From an uncultured Collinsella sp. (lineage in GTDB: Bacteria > Actinomycetota > Coriobacteriia > Coriobacteriales > Coriobacteriaceae): a stretch of DNA of 64,000 nucleotides. The notes beneath the pieces were generated by a model, which had not been told where the DNA came from, made no database searches, and worked only from the letters and a program-made list of their open reading frames with translations. The position numbers were made by a program, and so were the translations under genes. Positions within the stretch are counted from its first letter, which is position 1; every line of letters begins with the position of its first letter. The DNA lies in the NCBI GenBank assembly GCA_937925715.1, contig CALAMG010000008.1, forward strand, positions 19,671 through 83,670, in the 5' to 3' direction. Of this stretch, positions 1 through 7,424 are shown in pieces.

Positions 1-987
1 GATCTCGTCGCCGGCGTGGATGGTCTTCGTGGCTGCGACGACTTCGGTGGTGCCGGAGAACGCTTCTGCGATTCGATTGTTGGCGTCGATCTCCGATACG
101 ACGGCGACACCTCCCGCGAGGACGGCGATGACAGCGAGGCCGGCGGTGACCTTCTGCAGGCGGGAGACCTTCACGGCGATCTTCTCCATGCCCGTGAGGC
201 TCGGAGCATTGGGAGATGTGGCGCCGCGGCGGCCGGCTGCCTTCTTTTGGGCTTTCGCTTCCTTGGCTTCTTCTTTGGCCTTCTTCTTCTCGGCCTTGCG
301 TTCGGCACGGGACGGCTTCGATGGCTTTGCAGGCTTCTCGCGCTTCTTTTTCGGCTCCTGTTCCTCAGTAGGTTCAGAATCGGTAAAGAAGCTGGAGGAC
401 TCCATCTCGTTGACGGGAATGTACTTGTCGGTCTCCTGTGGGGGATTATACGGAAGGGGCGAGGCCTGATGGTACGCGGTTTCCGGTTCTGGCTGGGATG
501 CGGTGGCATCCTGCGCCGGAAGCGTGGCAGTCGTGTCGGGTGCCGGCTGGCGATACGGATTCACGGCAGGGGAGGGCTGGTCGTAGACCGGATGCGGCTC
601 GGGTGCCGATGCAGCCGGAACAAATGCAGGCGGCTCATAGGGGGCGGGGTGCTGCACTGTAGGTGTCTGAGGGTGCTGCGGAACCGTCTCTTGAGCCTTC
701 TTGGCAACCGTATCGGGCGTCGGGGCGGCATATGCCGGTGTAGCCGGAACCTGCGGCTGATAGCAAGGTGCGGCAGCCGCGACCGATGCCTGCTGGGACA
801 TGCCCGGCTGGCTGGCGGCTTGAGGCGCGGGAGGCTCGGGCTGCGGAGCCTGTGCAGTCTGCGCGGCGTGCATCGCCTTGTAGGATGCGGCGTGGAGATT
901 CGCGATCAGGGCGGCTGCATCGCCTGCCGAAAGCTCGCCTGAACGGACTTTCGCGAGGATCGCATCGGTATCGTTGGTGTCTGGCAT
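1..987 (-). CDS. CpaB-like SAF-domain pilus assembly protein (partial)
   Basis: Open from an ATG at 985-987 (upstream GAAAGGA) to the window edge, 329 codons without a stop; the C-terminus lies outside. Residues about 1-45 form a helical module (NDTDAILAKV, GELSAGDAAALIANL). About 45-190 are a Pro/Ala/Gln-rich linker and about 205-260 a Lys/Glu/Ala-rich basic stretch. Then comes one membrane segment (VTAGLAVIAVLAGGVAVV) and the start of an SAF-like domain (VVAATKTIHAGDEI), the signature of CpaB/RcpC of Tad pili. In that family SAF domains sit outside the membrane and help pilin assembly. The long cytoplasmic N-terminus is unusual and resembles the N-terminus of the VirB4 protein at 25569-28541. 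It lies downstream of three pseudopilins in the same direction. CpaB assignment is inferred from topology plus the SAF start only. Confidence 0.7.
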   Translation of the reverse strand, partial: MPDTNDTDAILAKVRSGELSAGDAAALIANLHAASYKAMHAAQTAQAPQPEPPAPQAASQPGMSQQASVAAAAPCYQPQVPATPAYAAPTPDTVAKKAQETVPQHPQTPTVQHPAPYEPPAFVPAASAPEPHPVYDQPSPAVNPYRQPAPDTTATLPAQDATASQPEPETAYHQASPLPYNPPQETDKYIPVNEMESSSFFTDSEPTEEQEPKKKREKPAKPSKPSRAERKAEKKKAKEEAKEAKAQKKAAGRRGATSPNAPSLTGMEKIAVKVSRLQKVTAGLAVIAVLAGGVAVVSEIDANNRIAEAFSGTTEVVAATKTIHAGDEI

Positions 988-1107
988 GGTGTTCCTTTCT
1001 CGCTTTCCTGTGTAGAGATGCCGTCAGACACGCGGCATAGCAAAAGGATATCAGGCATTGGCACATGATGTCGCCTGATATCCTTTCATTTTAGCTCATT
1101 GGGAAGG

Positions 1108-1710
1108 CTATTTATTGTTCGTTGCCTGGTTGACGGCTGTTTTCATCTCGTCGATCACTTCTTGCGGAAGCTCTTTCGTGGACGTGAACTCCTCGTATTC
1201 GGGAGTGTCCGAACCGGCTTTGAAGGAATACTTTCCGTTACCCGAATCCGCCGGTCTCCATGCCTTTCCCGCAGTGTAGGGGACGGCATGTGCCGTGACG
1301 TGCGCTCCGATGGGGATATTGAAATCTCCGAGCGAATAGGTCGCAAAGTATCCTTTCAAGGACGATTTCGTCTGGATGCCCCAGGCCCACGCGCGTTTGC
1401 TCTGGGGGACAGCCGAGGAGGGGGCTTCATAGAACCAGACCTCGACTTCGCCGTTGAACCCGTTGGCACGCAGGGACTTGACGGCCGCGGTCGCGATTGC
1501 GAGACCGGGGTCATCGGAGTTCTTCGCGACAAGGAGGTTCTGCGACGCCATGGTGGCGTCCCTGGCTGCGGAGCAGTCATTTGTCTGGGCGTTCTGCTGG
1601 TCGAGGGCTGCGGAGAGCTCGAATGCGAAGCCGAGTGCAATGAGGAGTACGAGCATGATGATGACGTTCAGGATGTTGATTGCGCCGGATTCGCTGTGGA
1701 CGCGCGTCAT
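1108..1710 (-). CDS. TadE/TadG-like pseudopilin 3
   Basis: A 200-residue protein with a short cytoplasmic start (MTRVHSESGAINI), one hydrophobic helix at about 12-34 and a roughly 165-residue exported domain. The layout is that of Tad minor pseudopilins. Its ATG overlaps the stop of the preceding gene by 4 bases, so the two are translationally coupled. The exported domain has no motif I recognise; it is rich in Trp/Tyr near residues 90-110 and ends in charged residues. Probably a minor pilin or a membrane part of the pilus base. Assignment rests on position and topology. Confidence 0.6.
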   Translation of the reverse strand: MTRVHSESGAINILNVIIMLVLLIALGFAFELSAALDQQNAQTNDCSAARDATMASQNLLVAKNSDDPGLAIATAAVKSLRANGFNGEVEVWFYEAPSSAVPQSKRAWAWGIQTKSSLKGYFATYSLGDFNIPIGAHVTAHAVPYTAGKAWRPADSGNGKYSFKAGSDTPEYEEFTSTKELPQEVIDEMKTAVNQATNNK

Positions 1711-2195
1711 CGCGACACCTCCATTTTCTCGGAAACCGGGACCTCCACTTTGATCGTTTTCGACATCTTGATACCGTCGAAGCTGCCGACCGAAATCAGG
1801 GTCGGGATTTTATAGTCGACGGTCGATTCGAGAAGCGCCGTGGTGCTTGATTTCGAGATGGTCGTGATTCCCGTGGAACCGGTATCGGTGACGGTGGCCT
1901 CATCGGACCTGTCCGAATAGGAGACCTTGGAGTTCGTCACGGTGATGTTGTCCTTGACGATACCCGGCGTGTTCGATGCGAGTTCGTCCTTTACCGCCTG
2001 GTTTACATTTCCGGATGCGATTGCGGCGGAGAAATCGGACTTCATCGCGGCCGACTCGATTGCGGCGCTCATCGCGGTGCCCTCATATGCTATCAGGCAA
2101 ACTTGGATAAGGCAGAATGCGAGGACGATGAGCATGGGGAGGACGATGGCGGCCTCGAGGACTTCCGAGCCTCTTTCAGAATGGGTCCTTACCAC
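1707..2195 (-). CDS. TadE-like pseudopilin 2
   Basis: I start this at a GTG (2193-2195) that overlaps the stop of the upstream gene and follows AAGGAGGT at 8-base spacing, giving 162 residues; a longer reading from 2342 would lack a ribosome site. The N-terminus (RTHSERGSEVLEAAIVLPM) is a classic TadE class-III-like signal: a short basic stretch, Gly-Ser-Glu, then a hydrophobic helix with Glu early in it. The rest is Ser/Thr-rich and predicted extracellular. It is the middle gene of three coupled pseudopilin genes. Confidence 0.75.
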   Translation of the reverse strand: MVRTHSERGSEVLEAAIVLPMLIVLAFCLIQVCLIAYEGTAMSAAIESAAMKSDFSAAIASGNVNQAVKDELASNTPGIVKDNITVTNSKVSYSDRSDEATVTDTGSTGITTISKSSTTALLESTVDYKIPTLISVGSFDGIKMSKTIKVEVPVSEKMEVSR

Positions 2196-2704
2196 GAGGA
2201 CGCACCTCCTTCCACCGTTGCATCCTTTAACTCCACGGCATTGGATTCGATCGTCATGCCGCCTCCGAACCCTCCGGCGGCATAGATCGCATCGCCGAGG
2301 ACGGTCTGTGGCTGGATGGTCACGGATACGGTCGCGGTGCATTTCCGGGTGGAGACATTCGACTCCCTGTCCGTATAGGACGATCCGTTTAAATCGGGAA
2401 TCCGGTGCGTGTACGCTTCCCTCTCGGCATCCGAGACATCTGTCTCGATCTTCATGTTTTCAGCGAAAAAAGAGGAGGCGGCATTTACGGCCGCCTCCTT
2501 AGCTGATGAGGCATCGCCGCTGGGGTTTACGGCGAGCTCTCGGGCGGCTGCATGGGCGGCGTTGTCGACAGCGGTTGTCGCCGCCGAAATCTGGCCGAAT
2601 TCCATGGCAGCCATGGCAAAAATCAGGAGGAACGGGACACCGAGCGCAAATTCGATGATTGCGGCGCCCGATTCGGACTCCGGTTTCTTGAAGATGCCTT
2701 TCAC
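2189..2704 (-). CDS. TadE/TadG-like pseudopilin 1
   Basis: GTG start at 2702-2704 behind AAGGAGGAACTGGAC; 171 residues. The N-terminus (ESESGAAIIEFALGVPFLL) has the Gly, then Glu within a hydrophobic helix, typical of TadE/TadG. The remaining ~130 residues are exported, Ala/Ser-rich, with a Gly-rich stretch near 150. It leads the pseudopilin operon and overlaps the next gene by 7 bases. These proteins are processed by a prepilin peptidase; one is encoded upstream at 3134-4165. Confidence 0.8.
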   Translation of the reverse strand: MKGIFKKPESESGAAIIEFALGVPFLLIFAMAAMEFGQISAATTAVDNAAHAAARELAVNPSGDASSAKEAAVNAASSFFAENMKIETDVSDAEREAYTHRIPDLNGSSYTDRESNVSTRKCTATVSVTIQPQTVLGDAIYAAGGFGGGMTIESNAVELKDATVEGGASSW

Positions 2705-2795
2705 GTCCAGTTCCTCCTTGGTTGCACATTTCTCGATTCTCGAAACAAATACCTTAGTAGTATGGTATTATGCTATCAGAGAGAAAGGAGGTTGA

Positions 2796-3020
2796 CTACT
2801 TGCCAACGCCGTTGATCGAGGTATTGGCTGCGTTGCGGGCAGAATCGAACCAGGAGGAGATGGAGGCGCCAGTCTTGGTCATCTGCTTCTGCATCTGGTT
2901 GCCGAAGGCGATCAGAGCAGCGCCGATGATGACGGCGACAATGGCAACGATGACGTACTCGACGGTGTCGGCGCCGCCGGCGATCTCACCGGCATAGACG
3001 CGATTGCGGATAGAATTCAT
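2796..3020 (-). CDS. Flp-like major pilin
   Basis: A 74-residue protein with a prepilin-type N-terminus: about 17 hydrophilic residues ending in Gly-Gly-Ala-Asp, then Glu-Tyr (positions 21-22) at the head of a hydrophobic helix (VIVAIVAVIIGAALIAFG), then an amphipathic tail. The Glu-Tyr pair just after the cleavage site is the hallmark of Flp pilins. Start ATG follows GAAGGAG. It sits between the pseudopilins and the peptidase on the same strand. Likely the main subunit of a thin pilus; the tail is longer than in minimal Flp pilins. Confidence 0.75.
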   Translation of the reverse strand: MNSIRNRVYAGEIAGGADTVEYVIVAIVAVIIGAALIAFGNQMQKQMTKTGASISSWFDSARNAANTSINGVGK

Positions 3021-3133
3021 GGGAATTCTCCTTCCTTTGTGTCCATTCGGACGGTTGCAAAGACTCTATTCTCAGTTGTTCCTCGCAGATCGGCTACTCC
3101 TAACTTCTCTGCGGGGGACAGCGGGATAGACTG

Positions 3134-4165
3134 CTACATGATACACCCAAGGGGCACGCCGGTGCAAAGCCAGACGAGCAGGAAAGGCCCCATGGGTACG
3201 CGGCTTTTAAGGGTGATCTCTTTCGCACGGTAGCGGGGGATGTAGTTGGCGAGCATGGCGATGCACATCGCGCCCATGCCGTATACCGTGCCGTGGAACC
3301 CGCATGCCGTCGCGATTGCCGGGACGAGCCTGCGATCGCCGGCACCGACTGCATCGGCGCCGCCGGTGATGCGGAAGAGATGGTTGGTGATGGCGAAAAT
3401 CGCATAGATTCCCACACCGCACAGCAGGTTGCCGATCAGTCCGCTTACACCGCCGTGCCCGAACGCCGTAAGTACGGCGAGAGGGTATGTGGCGATAGAC
3501 AGGCCGAAGGGCAGAACGCGTGAGCGCTGGTCGCACATCGCGCCGACTGCCGTGACGAGAATCGAGGTAATCCCGCCGAGAAGAAACAGCAGCGGGGAGT
3601 GGAGGTTGCCGGTCATCCCGACATAGCAGGTCGCGGCGGTACCGAGACCGACGGCAAGGGAAAGCATGGCGGAGGTCATCTTGGAGACCGGTGCGACGTA
3701 GCGGGCACGGTACTCCTCGACGGTCTCATAATCATCGAGATTCACGCCATCTGGCATGCGGCTACCCGTCTCGATAAGCGCCTCGACTTTCTCACGCATG
3801 AGTTCCTTGGTGCGGACGAGCCTCATGGCATCGAGCCACCAAATCGCAAGGTCCCGTTCCTCGCGTTTCTCGGCGCGTTTGCTCGGTTCGCGGTCTGGAT
3901 TCTCCACCTTGAACTTCTTGTAGACTTCAAGGTTCTCATCCCACCAGGAAAGGATCGCATCGCGCTTGCGGCCCAGGATGCGCCCGCTGATGGCTGGGAG
4001 GGCGAGGCTGCACACGCAGCCCGTCAAGCCGCCTGCGACGATTGCCGCGACAGGTGACTTTGTGAGCATGCCGAGTTCGATAGTGAGGGTTTCGCTCGCA
4101 GCGAGGAAGGCGACAGGCGTCGCGTCATATGCCTCCCCACAAGAGGGCTTCATGGTTTCATTCAT
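3134..4165 (-). CDS. A24-type prepilin peptidase (TadV/CpaA-like) with N-terminal extension
   Basis: Aspartyl membrane peptidase that would process the pilins downstream. Both active-site signatures are visible in the C-terminal half: an Asp in CDQRSRVLP after a membrane helix, and GxGD in VGAGDRRLVP. About six hydrophobic helices cover residues ~185-343. The N-terminal ~170 residues are not typical: two hydrophobic helices, then a charged cytoplasmic stretch (Arg/Glu/Lys rich, ~90-165). I chose the ATG at 4165, preceded by GGAAAG, over an upstream ATG at 4222. Opposite strand to the IS200/IS605 remnant beside it. Confidence 0.75.
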   Translation of the reverse strand: MNETMKPSCGEAYDATPVAFLAASETLTIELGMLTKSPVAAIVAGGLTGCVCSLALPAISGRILGRKRDAILSWWDENLEVYKKFKVENPDREPSKRAEKREERDLAIWWLDAMRLVRTKELMREKVEALIETGSRMPDGVNLDDYETVEEYRARYVAPVSKMTSAMLSLAVGLGTAATCYVGMTGNLHSPLLFLLGGITSILVTAVGAMCDQRSRVLPFGLSIATYPLAVLTAFGHGGVSGLIGNLLCGVGIYAIFAITNHLFRITGGADAVGAGDRRLVPAIATACGFHGTVYGMGAMCIAMLANYIPRYRAKEITLKSRVPMGPFLLVWLCTGVPLGCIM

Positions 4166-4344
4166 AAACACGCACTTTCCTTTTGGTGTTTCTCTTGGGC
4201 TATTATACCGACTTCGTCTCATAATTCAATGAGCAGATGTCGCGAAATTATTTCTTATCAAAACCGTCGTAAAACCCTGGTTTCAACTACGTGGATATAA
4301 GACGGTAGATATTATGCAGCTCAATACTGTATAATATCTATACC

Positions 4345-4737
4345 ATGAAGTACAAGAGTAATCGCAACATAGTTTTCTCCTGCAGCTACCATGTGGTCTT
4401 CTGCCCGAAGTACCGTCGGCCCGTCCTCGTGGACGGAGTCGACGAGCGCTTCAAGGAGATCGCATGGGAAGTCGCCGACGAGCTCGGGTTCGAGATCGCC
4501 GAGATGGAGGTCATGCCCGACCATGTCCACCTGCTCCTGTCAATCGATCCCCAGCTGAGCGTCCACCGGGCGATCAAGCGCATCAAGGGGAGGTCAAGCC
4601 ACGACCTGCGCGAGGAGTTCCCGTGGCTCAAGAGCCGCATACCGACGCTCTGGACGAACAGCTACTTCGTGTCGACCGTGGGAGGTGCACCGCTCGCGCA
4701 GGTGAGGAAATACATAGAGAGACAGAAGGAGGTCTAG
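4345..4737 (+). CDS. tnpA: IS200/IS605 Y1 transposase TnpA
   Basis: A 130-residue HUH single-strand transposase. Visible are the N-terminal core (YHVVFCPKYRRPVL), the metal-binding HUH motif (MPDHVHLLLSI) and the C-terminal catalytic Tyr region (QVRKYIERQKEV). Length and order match the family. It would cut and join single-stranded IS ends at hairpins, usually on lagging-strand DNA. All key residues are present, so it may still be active in trans even though its tnpB partner is truncated. Confidence 0.93.
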   Translation: MKYKSNRNIVFSCSYHVVFCPKYRRPVLVDGVDERFKEIAWEVADELGFEIAEMEVMPDHVHLLLSIDPQLSVHRAIKRIKGRSSHDLREEFPWLKSRIPTLWTNSYFVSTVGGAPLAQVRKYIERQKEV

Positions 4738-5160
4738 CCGATGGAACGCGGGTTCAAATACCGAATCTACCCGAATGAGTCACAGCGCGACCAGATCGCG
4801 CGGACGTTCGGTTGCTGCCGCTTCGTGTACAACCGCGCCCTCGATGTCAAGAAGACCGCCTACAGCGAGACCGGGAAGAGTATCGCCACCAATGATCTGA
4901 TCAAGATGATCCCTGCGTGGAAGCGCGACCCCGAGACCTCCTGGCTCGCGCAAGTGGACTCCATGGCGCTCCAGCAGTCCATCCGCGACCTCGACCGCGC
5001 CTACAGGAACTTCTTCCGACGCGTGCGCGAGGGCGGGAAGCCGGGCTTCCCCAAGTTCAAGTCGCGCCGGCACGCCCGGCAGTCGTACCGCACCAACGGC
5101 GGCAAGGTCCTCGACCGCAACCATATCGCGCTGCCGAAGCTCGGGAATGTCTCCGTTCTT
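4345..5160. mobile_element. IS200/IS605-family remnant (tnpA plus 5' part of tnpB)
   Basis: An intact Y1 transposase gene followed by the first ~140 codons of tnpB, then unrelated coding sequence. The left flank (4250-4344) is AT-rich and carries a likely extended -10 (CTGTATAATA, near 4329) for tnpA. I cannot delimit the element ends. The insertion lies between the pilus gene block and the accessory genes, and the right part of the IS has been lost. Confidence 0.75.
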
Positions 5161-5385
5161 CGAGACGGCTATATCGATAATTGTGCAGACGGACCTGACG
5201 TAGATTATTACGATCGGGACGAACTGGCTTCCCTCATTGGCGACCGTTATGATGCGAAGTATCCCGCGACCTTATCCAAAGCGGCGGACCGCAGCCTGTC
5301 ACATAGGCAGGAAGTCAGCCGCAACGCGGCCGAATTGCTCAATGATGGAAAACAGGTTAAAGAGACTCCAACCCAGGAGTATTAA
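4741..5385 (+). pseudogene. tnpB: Truncated tnpB fused to an unrelated tail
   Basis: Residues 1 to ~138 are a clear TnpB N-terminus (YRIYPNESQRDQIARTFGCC, FVYNRAL, GKPGFPKFKSRR, HIALPKLG). After about 5150 the match stops: the RuvC-like catalytic domain and zinc finger are missing, and ~75 residues follow that do not look like TnpB (DVDYYDRDELASLIGDRYDA, ending KETPTQEY). The tail keeps an open frame and looks like the end of another plus-strand gene, so the join probably arose by deletion. The fusion cannot be an RNA-guided nuclease. Confidence 0.8.
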
Positions 5386-5413
5386 CCGAAAACGGCATAT
5401 GGAGCCATACCGA

Positions 5414-5451
5414 GAAAGTCCCTTGCACGGGTTAACGTGCGGGGGACTTTC
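5414..5451. terminator. Bidirectional terminator hairpin
   Basis: Stem GAAAGTCCC / GGGACTTTC with inner stem GCACG / CGTGC, followed by CCTCTTTT on the plus strand. It lies between the convergent tnpB-fusion frame and the 5432-5941 gene, and overlaps the last codons of the latter. Confidence 0.6.
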
Positions 5452-5941
5452 CCTCTTTTGGAAGATCAATCTTTAAGCGTTCATCGTCGAGCCGGTGATG
5501 GGAGACTTTGCACTTCATGGCTTTGGAATTCAGGCCTTGTTGCATCTTGAATCCAACGGCATCGAGGATTTCCTGTTCCGTGCACCGTGAGACATCGGAA
5601 ACGGCGGCGATCGTCGCGCCGCATCCCGGAAGCTCGAGTTGCTTGGGACCGGTGAGGAGTCGATGTCCGATCGGTCCTTTCCGGTCGATCTCGGTAACTT
5701 GGAGTGCGCCGTCCTGCCTGGTACTCCGTGTCAGAACCGAATAGTATTTGCTGGAGTCTCCGCAAAAACAGGCGAGGTCGAGGCGGCCTGACAGGACGGC
5801 GTTATAGACTTTCTCGCCGATTTCCCTGTTTTTGAGATAGAGCTCTTTATACCTATCGTTTTTGGGGTTCTTAAGTCGGGCGATCGCGGCTTCGTGCAGG
5901 GAGGCCAGCCTGTAAGTTTGGATAACCGGACGAGCACTCAT
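5432..5941 (-). CDS. Uncharacterised protein, paralogue of the adjacent gene
   Basis: 169 residues, no signal peptide or membrane helix. About 45% of positions match the neighbour at 5938-6456, including KYYSVLTRS, GPIGHRLLT, LELPGCGA and a C-terminal EQEILDAVGF. The shared block (residues ~25-130) starts with NREIGEKVYNAVLSGRLDLACF, a helix and a strand. The tail is basic. Overlaps the upstream gene by 4 bases, so the pair is translated together. Function unknown; likely an accessory protein of the element. Confidence 0.7.
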   Translation of the reverse strand: MSARPVIQTYRLASLHEAAIARLKNPKNDRYKELYLKNREIGEKVYNAVLSGRLDLACFCGDSSKYYSVLTRSTRQDGALQVTEIDRKGPIGHRLLTGPKQLELPGCGATIAAVSDVSRCTEQEILDAVGFKMQQGLNSKAMKCKVSHHRLDDERLKIDLPKEGKSPAR

Positions 5942-6456
5942 CGGAAATCACGCCCATCAAAGTTTTCTAGCCCTTCGCGATTGCGCGCGGCTTCAAGCTG
6001 TTTGCTGCCCTCCCTGCCGATGGCAGCTTTTTCCTTCAGGCTTCGATCGCCCTTCTGTGTGAATCCGATCGCCTGCAGGATGTCCCGTTCATTGCATTTC
6101 GAGATGTCGGGAACGGCGGCGAGGACGGCACCGTATCCCGGAAGATCGAGCATCTTCTGGTTCGTAAGCCGGCGATGCCCGATCGGTCCCTTGCTGTCGA
6201 TATCCGTGAGCTGCAGGGAGCCTTCCTGTTTCGGACTACGCGTAAGGATGGAGTAGTAGCGACCGTCTTCCGTTCCGCGGAAAGCTACGAGGTCAATTTT
6301 TCTATCAAGAACTGCGCTGTACAATCTGTCACCGACCGCGCGGTTCTTTTCATACCAGTCTTCAAACCGGGTATCTTCCAAATCGAAATACCCGGCGAGC
6401 GCCACCTCATCCAGGCGCAACAGCTCATACGTTTCGATTCCATTTCGATTCATCAT
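5938..6456 (-). CDS. Uncharacterised protein, first of a tandem paralogous pair
   Basis: 172 residues, cytosolic. Shares with its downstream neighbour the blocks YSILTRSPKQEGSLQLTDID, KGPIGHRRLT and ERDILQAIGF. The tail (residues 135-172) is Lys/Glu/Arg-rich. Start is ATG-ATG with a weak GGGTGAT site. The shared promoter motif at 6554-6570 lies ~100 bases upstream. I do not recognise a known domain. Confidence 0.7.
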   Translation of the reverse strand: MMNRNGIETYELLRLDEVALAGYFDLEDTRFEDWYEKNRAVGDRLYSAVLDRKIDLVAFRGTEDGRYYSILTRSPKQEGSLQLTDIDSKGPIGHRRLTNQKMLDLPGYGAVLAAVPDISKCNERDILQAIGFTQKGDRSLKEKAAIGREGSKQLEAARNREGLENFDGRDFR

Positions 6457-6553
6457 CGCACATCACCCGAAAGGCAGGAAGCGCCCTTTACTTTGTTTGC
6501 CTGTCTTAAGTTGTCATCGATCACAGCCAAATCCCCCATTTCTTTATTTTTCT

Positions 6554-6570
6554 TTGTAAGATTCTACCAT
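6554..6570 (-). promoter_or_regulatory. Shared minus-strand promoter motif, copy 1
   Basis: On the minus strand reads ATGGTAGAATCTTACAAA, with TGGTAGAAT fitting an extended -10 box. The same 17-base string occurs at 19234, 20893 and 33580, always upstream of a minus-strand operon and close to a terminator hairpin. Confidence 0.6.
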
Positions 6571-6584
6571 CTCTCATCAAAAAA

Positions 6585-6609
6585 TGGGCACCCATAGCCG
6601 GATGCCCCA
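6585..6609. terminator. Terminator-like hairpin
   Basis: Stem of TGGGCA/CC against GG/TGCCCCA around ATAGCC. On the minus strand it is followed by a TTTTTTGAT run. It lies between 6733-7212 and the promoter of the 5938-6456 operon. Confidence 0.5.
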
Positions 6610-6633
6610 AAGAGAAGAGTGCCAGAAAAATCA

Positions 6634-6693
6634 ATCAGCGAGCCCTGGCGAGCGGATCATAGGTGCCGTCAGGCACCGCATGAATAGCGCATT
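6634..6693 (+). repeat. Dispersed hairpin repeat R1, copy 1
   Basis: Contains GAGCGGATCATAGGTGCC-GTCA-GGCACCGCA with flanking ATCAGCGA. Intergenic, just downstream of the 6733-7212 gene. One of five copies (see 34208, 43450, 51109, 60601), all in the same orientation. Confidence 0.85.
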
Positions 6694-6732
6694 GCCATGC
6701 GAATCGCTGGCATATCGATTCGACTTGCAGGT

Positions 6733-7212
6733 CTAGCCGACAAGCGGCCTATCGGCCATAGCGGACAACTTGGCGTACAGATCCAGCTCGACGGAGATTG
6801 CCGTCTCACCGTAGGCGATGGCCTGGAACATGCGGTACCGCTTCAGCCCCAGGTCCTCCTCGACAGTCGCGCCGTCGGCCTCGATCTTGTCATAGGCAGC
6901 CTTGATCGAGGGCATATCCTGATCCTCGTTATGGCTGATGTCGTTCTGCAGAAGATCTACGAGACCCTGCATGCTCATCGAATCGCCGCCCTGGCGATAG
7001 AGCAGGCAGACACACGCATCGAGAAGCATGGCGCGGGCGGTCGCGAAAAGGTCCCCGCTTTTCTTGATGACATCTGCATCCAAGCCATGTGAGATGCACC
7101 CCGCCAGCACCAAGGCGTCCTCCTGGCAGGAAATGAACGAAAACGGGTTATAGTTCATAGTCAAACCAACCGTAGTTTCCTCGCTCTTAACAGCTTCGGT
7201 CTTTTCTTCCAT
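6733..7212 (-). CDS. Stand-alone VirD4-type all-alpha domain protein
   Basis: 159 residues with no Walker motifs. Residues 19-45 (MNYNPFSFISCQEDALVLAG) align with the VirD4 protein of this same window (MHYNPLKYVKTDADILSFVN), and the following helices (FATARAMLLDACVCLLYRQG; SMQGLVDLLQ) match its FWENSERLLYTALIALL and SLDGLLTLLS. This is the all-alpha domain that coupling proteins use to recognise substrate. The N-terminus is short and acidic. Start ATG follows GAAAGGAATTTC. Probably a substrate adaptor or decoy for the coupling protein; that role is inference. Upstream neighbour is topoisomerase III. Confidence 0.65.
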   Translation of the reverse strand: MEEKTEAVKSEETTVGLTMNYNPFSFISCQEDALVLAGCISHGLDADVIKKSGDLFATARAMLLDACVCLLYRQGGDSMSMQGLVDLLQNDISHNEDQDMPSIKAAYDKIEADGATVEEDLGLKRYRMFQAIAYGETAISVELDLYAKLSAMADRPLVG

Positions 7213-7424
7213 AATGAAATTCCTTTCTATCGATCTCCGGCTTCAGCTTGGACATCATTTACTGACTGCATTGTGGTCAATTGTATCAAACCGATCGCGG
7301 AAACCATCGGCTGTCGCATTAGTCAAAGTTCCACGGGTTACCGGTTACGATTACGTTGACGCTATCCGAATAACCGAAATTGGTCCTGTCAGAAGCGGAA
7401 TTGTTTAAAGTTGGGAGTCCCGAA

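Noticed and set aside
16..942. Plus-strand open frame of ~300 codons
   Set aside because: Antisense shadow of the CpaB-like gene on the minus strand; Arg/Gly/Leu-rich composition and no ribosome site.
7213..7424. Plus-strand frame between topB and its neighbour
   Set aside because: Starts inside the ribosome site of the minus-strand gene; no coding signal.
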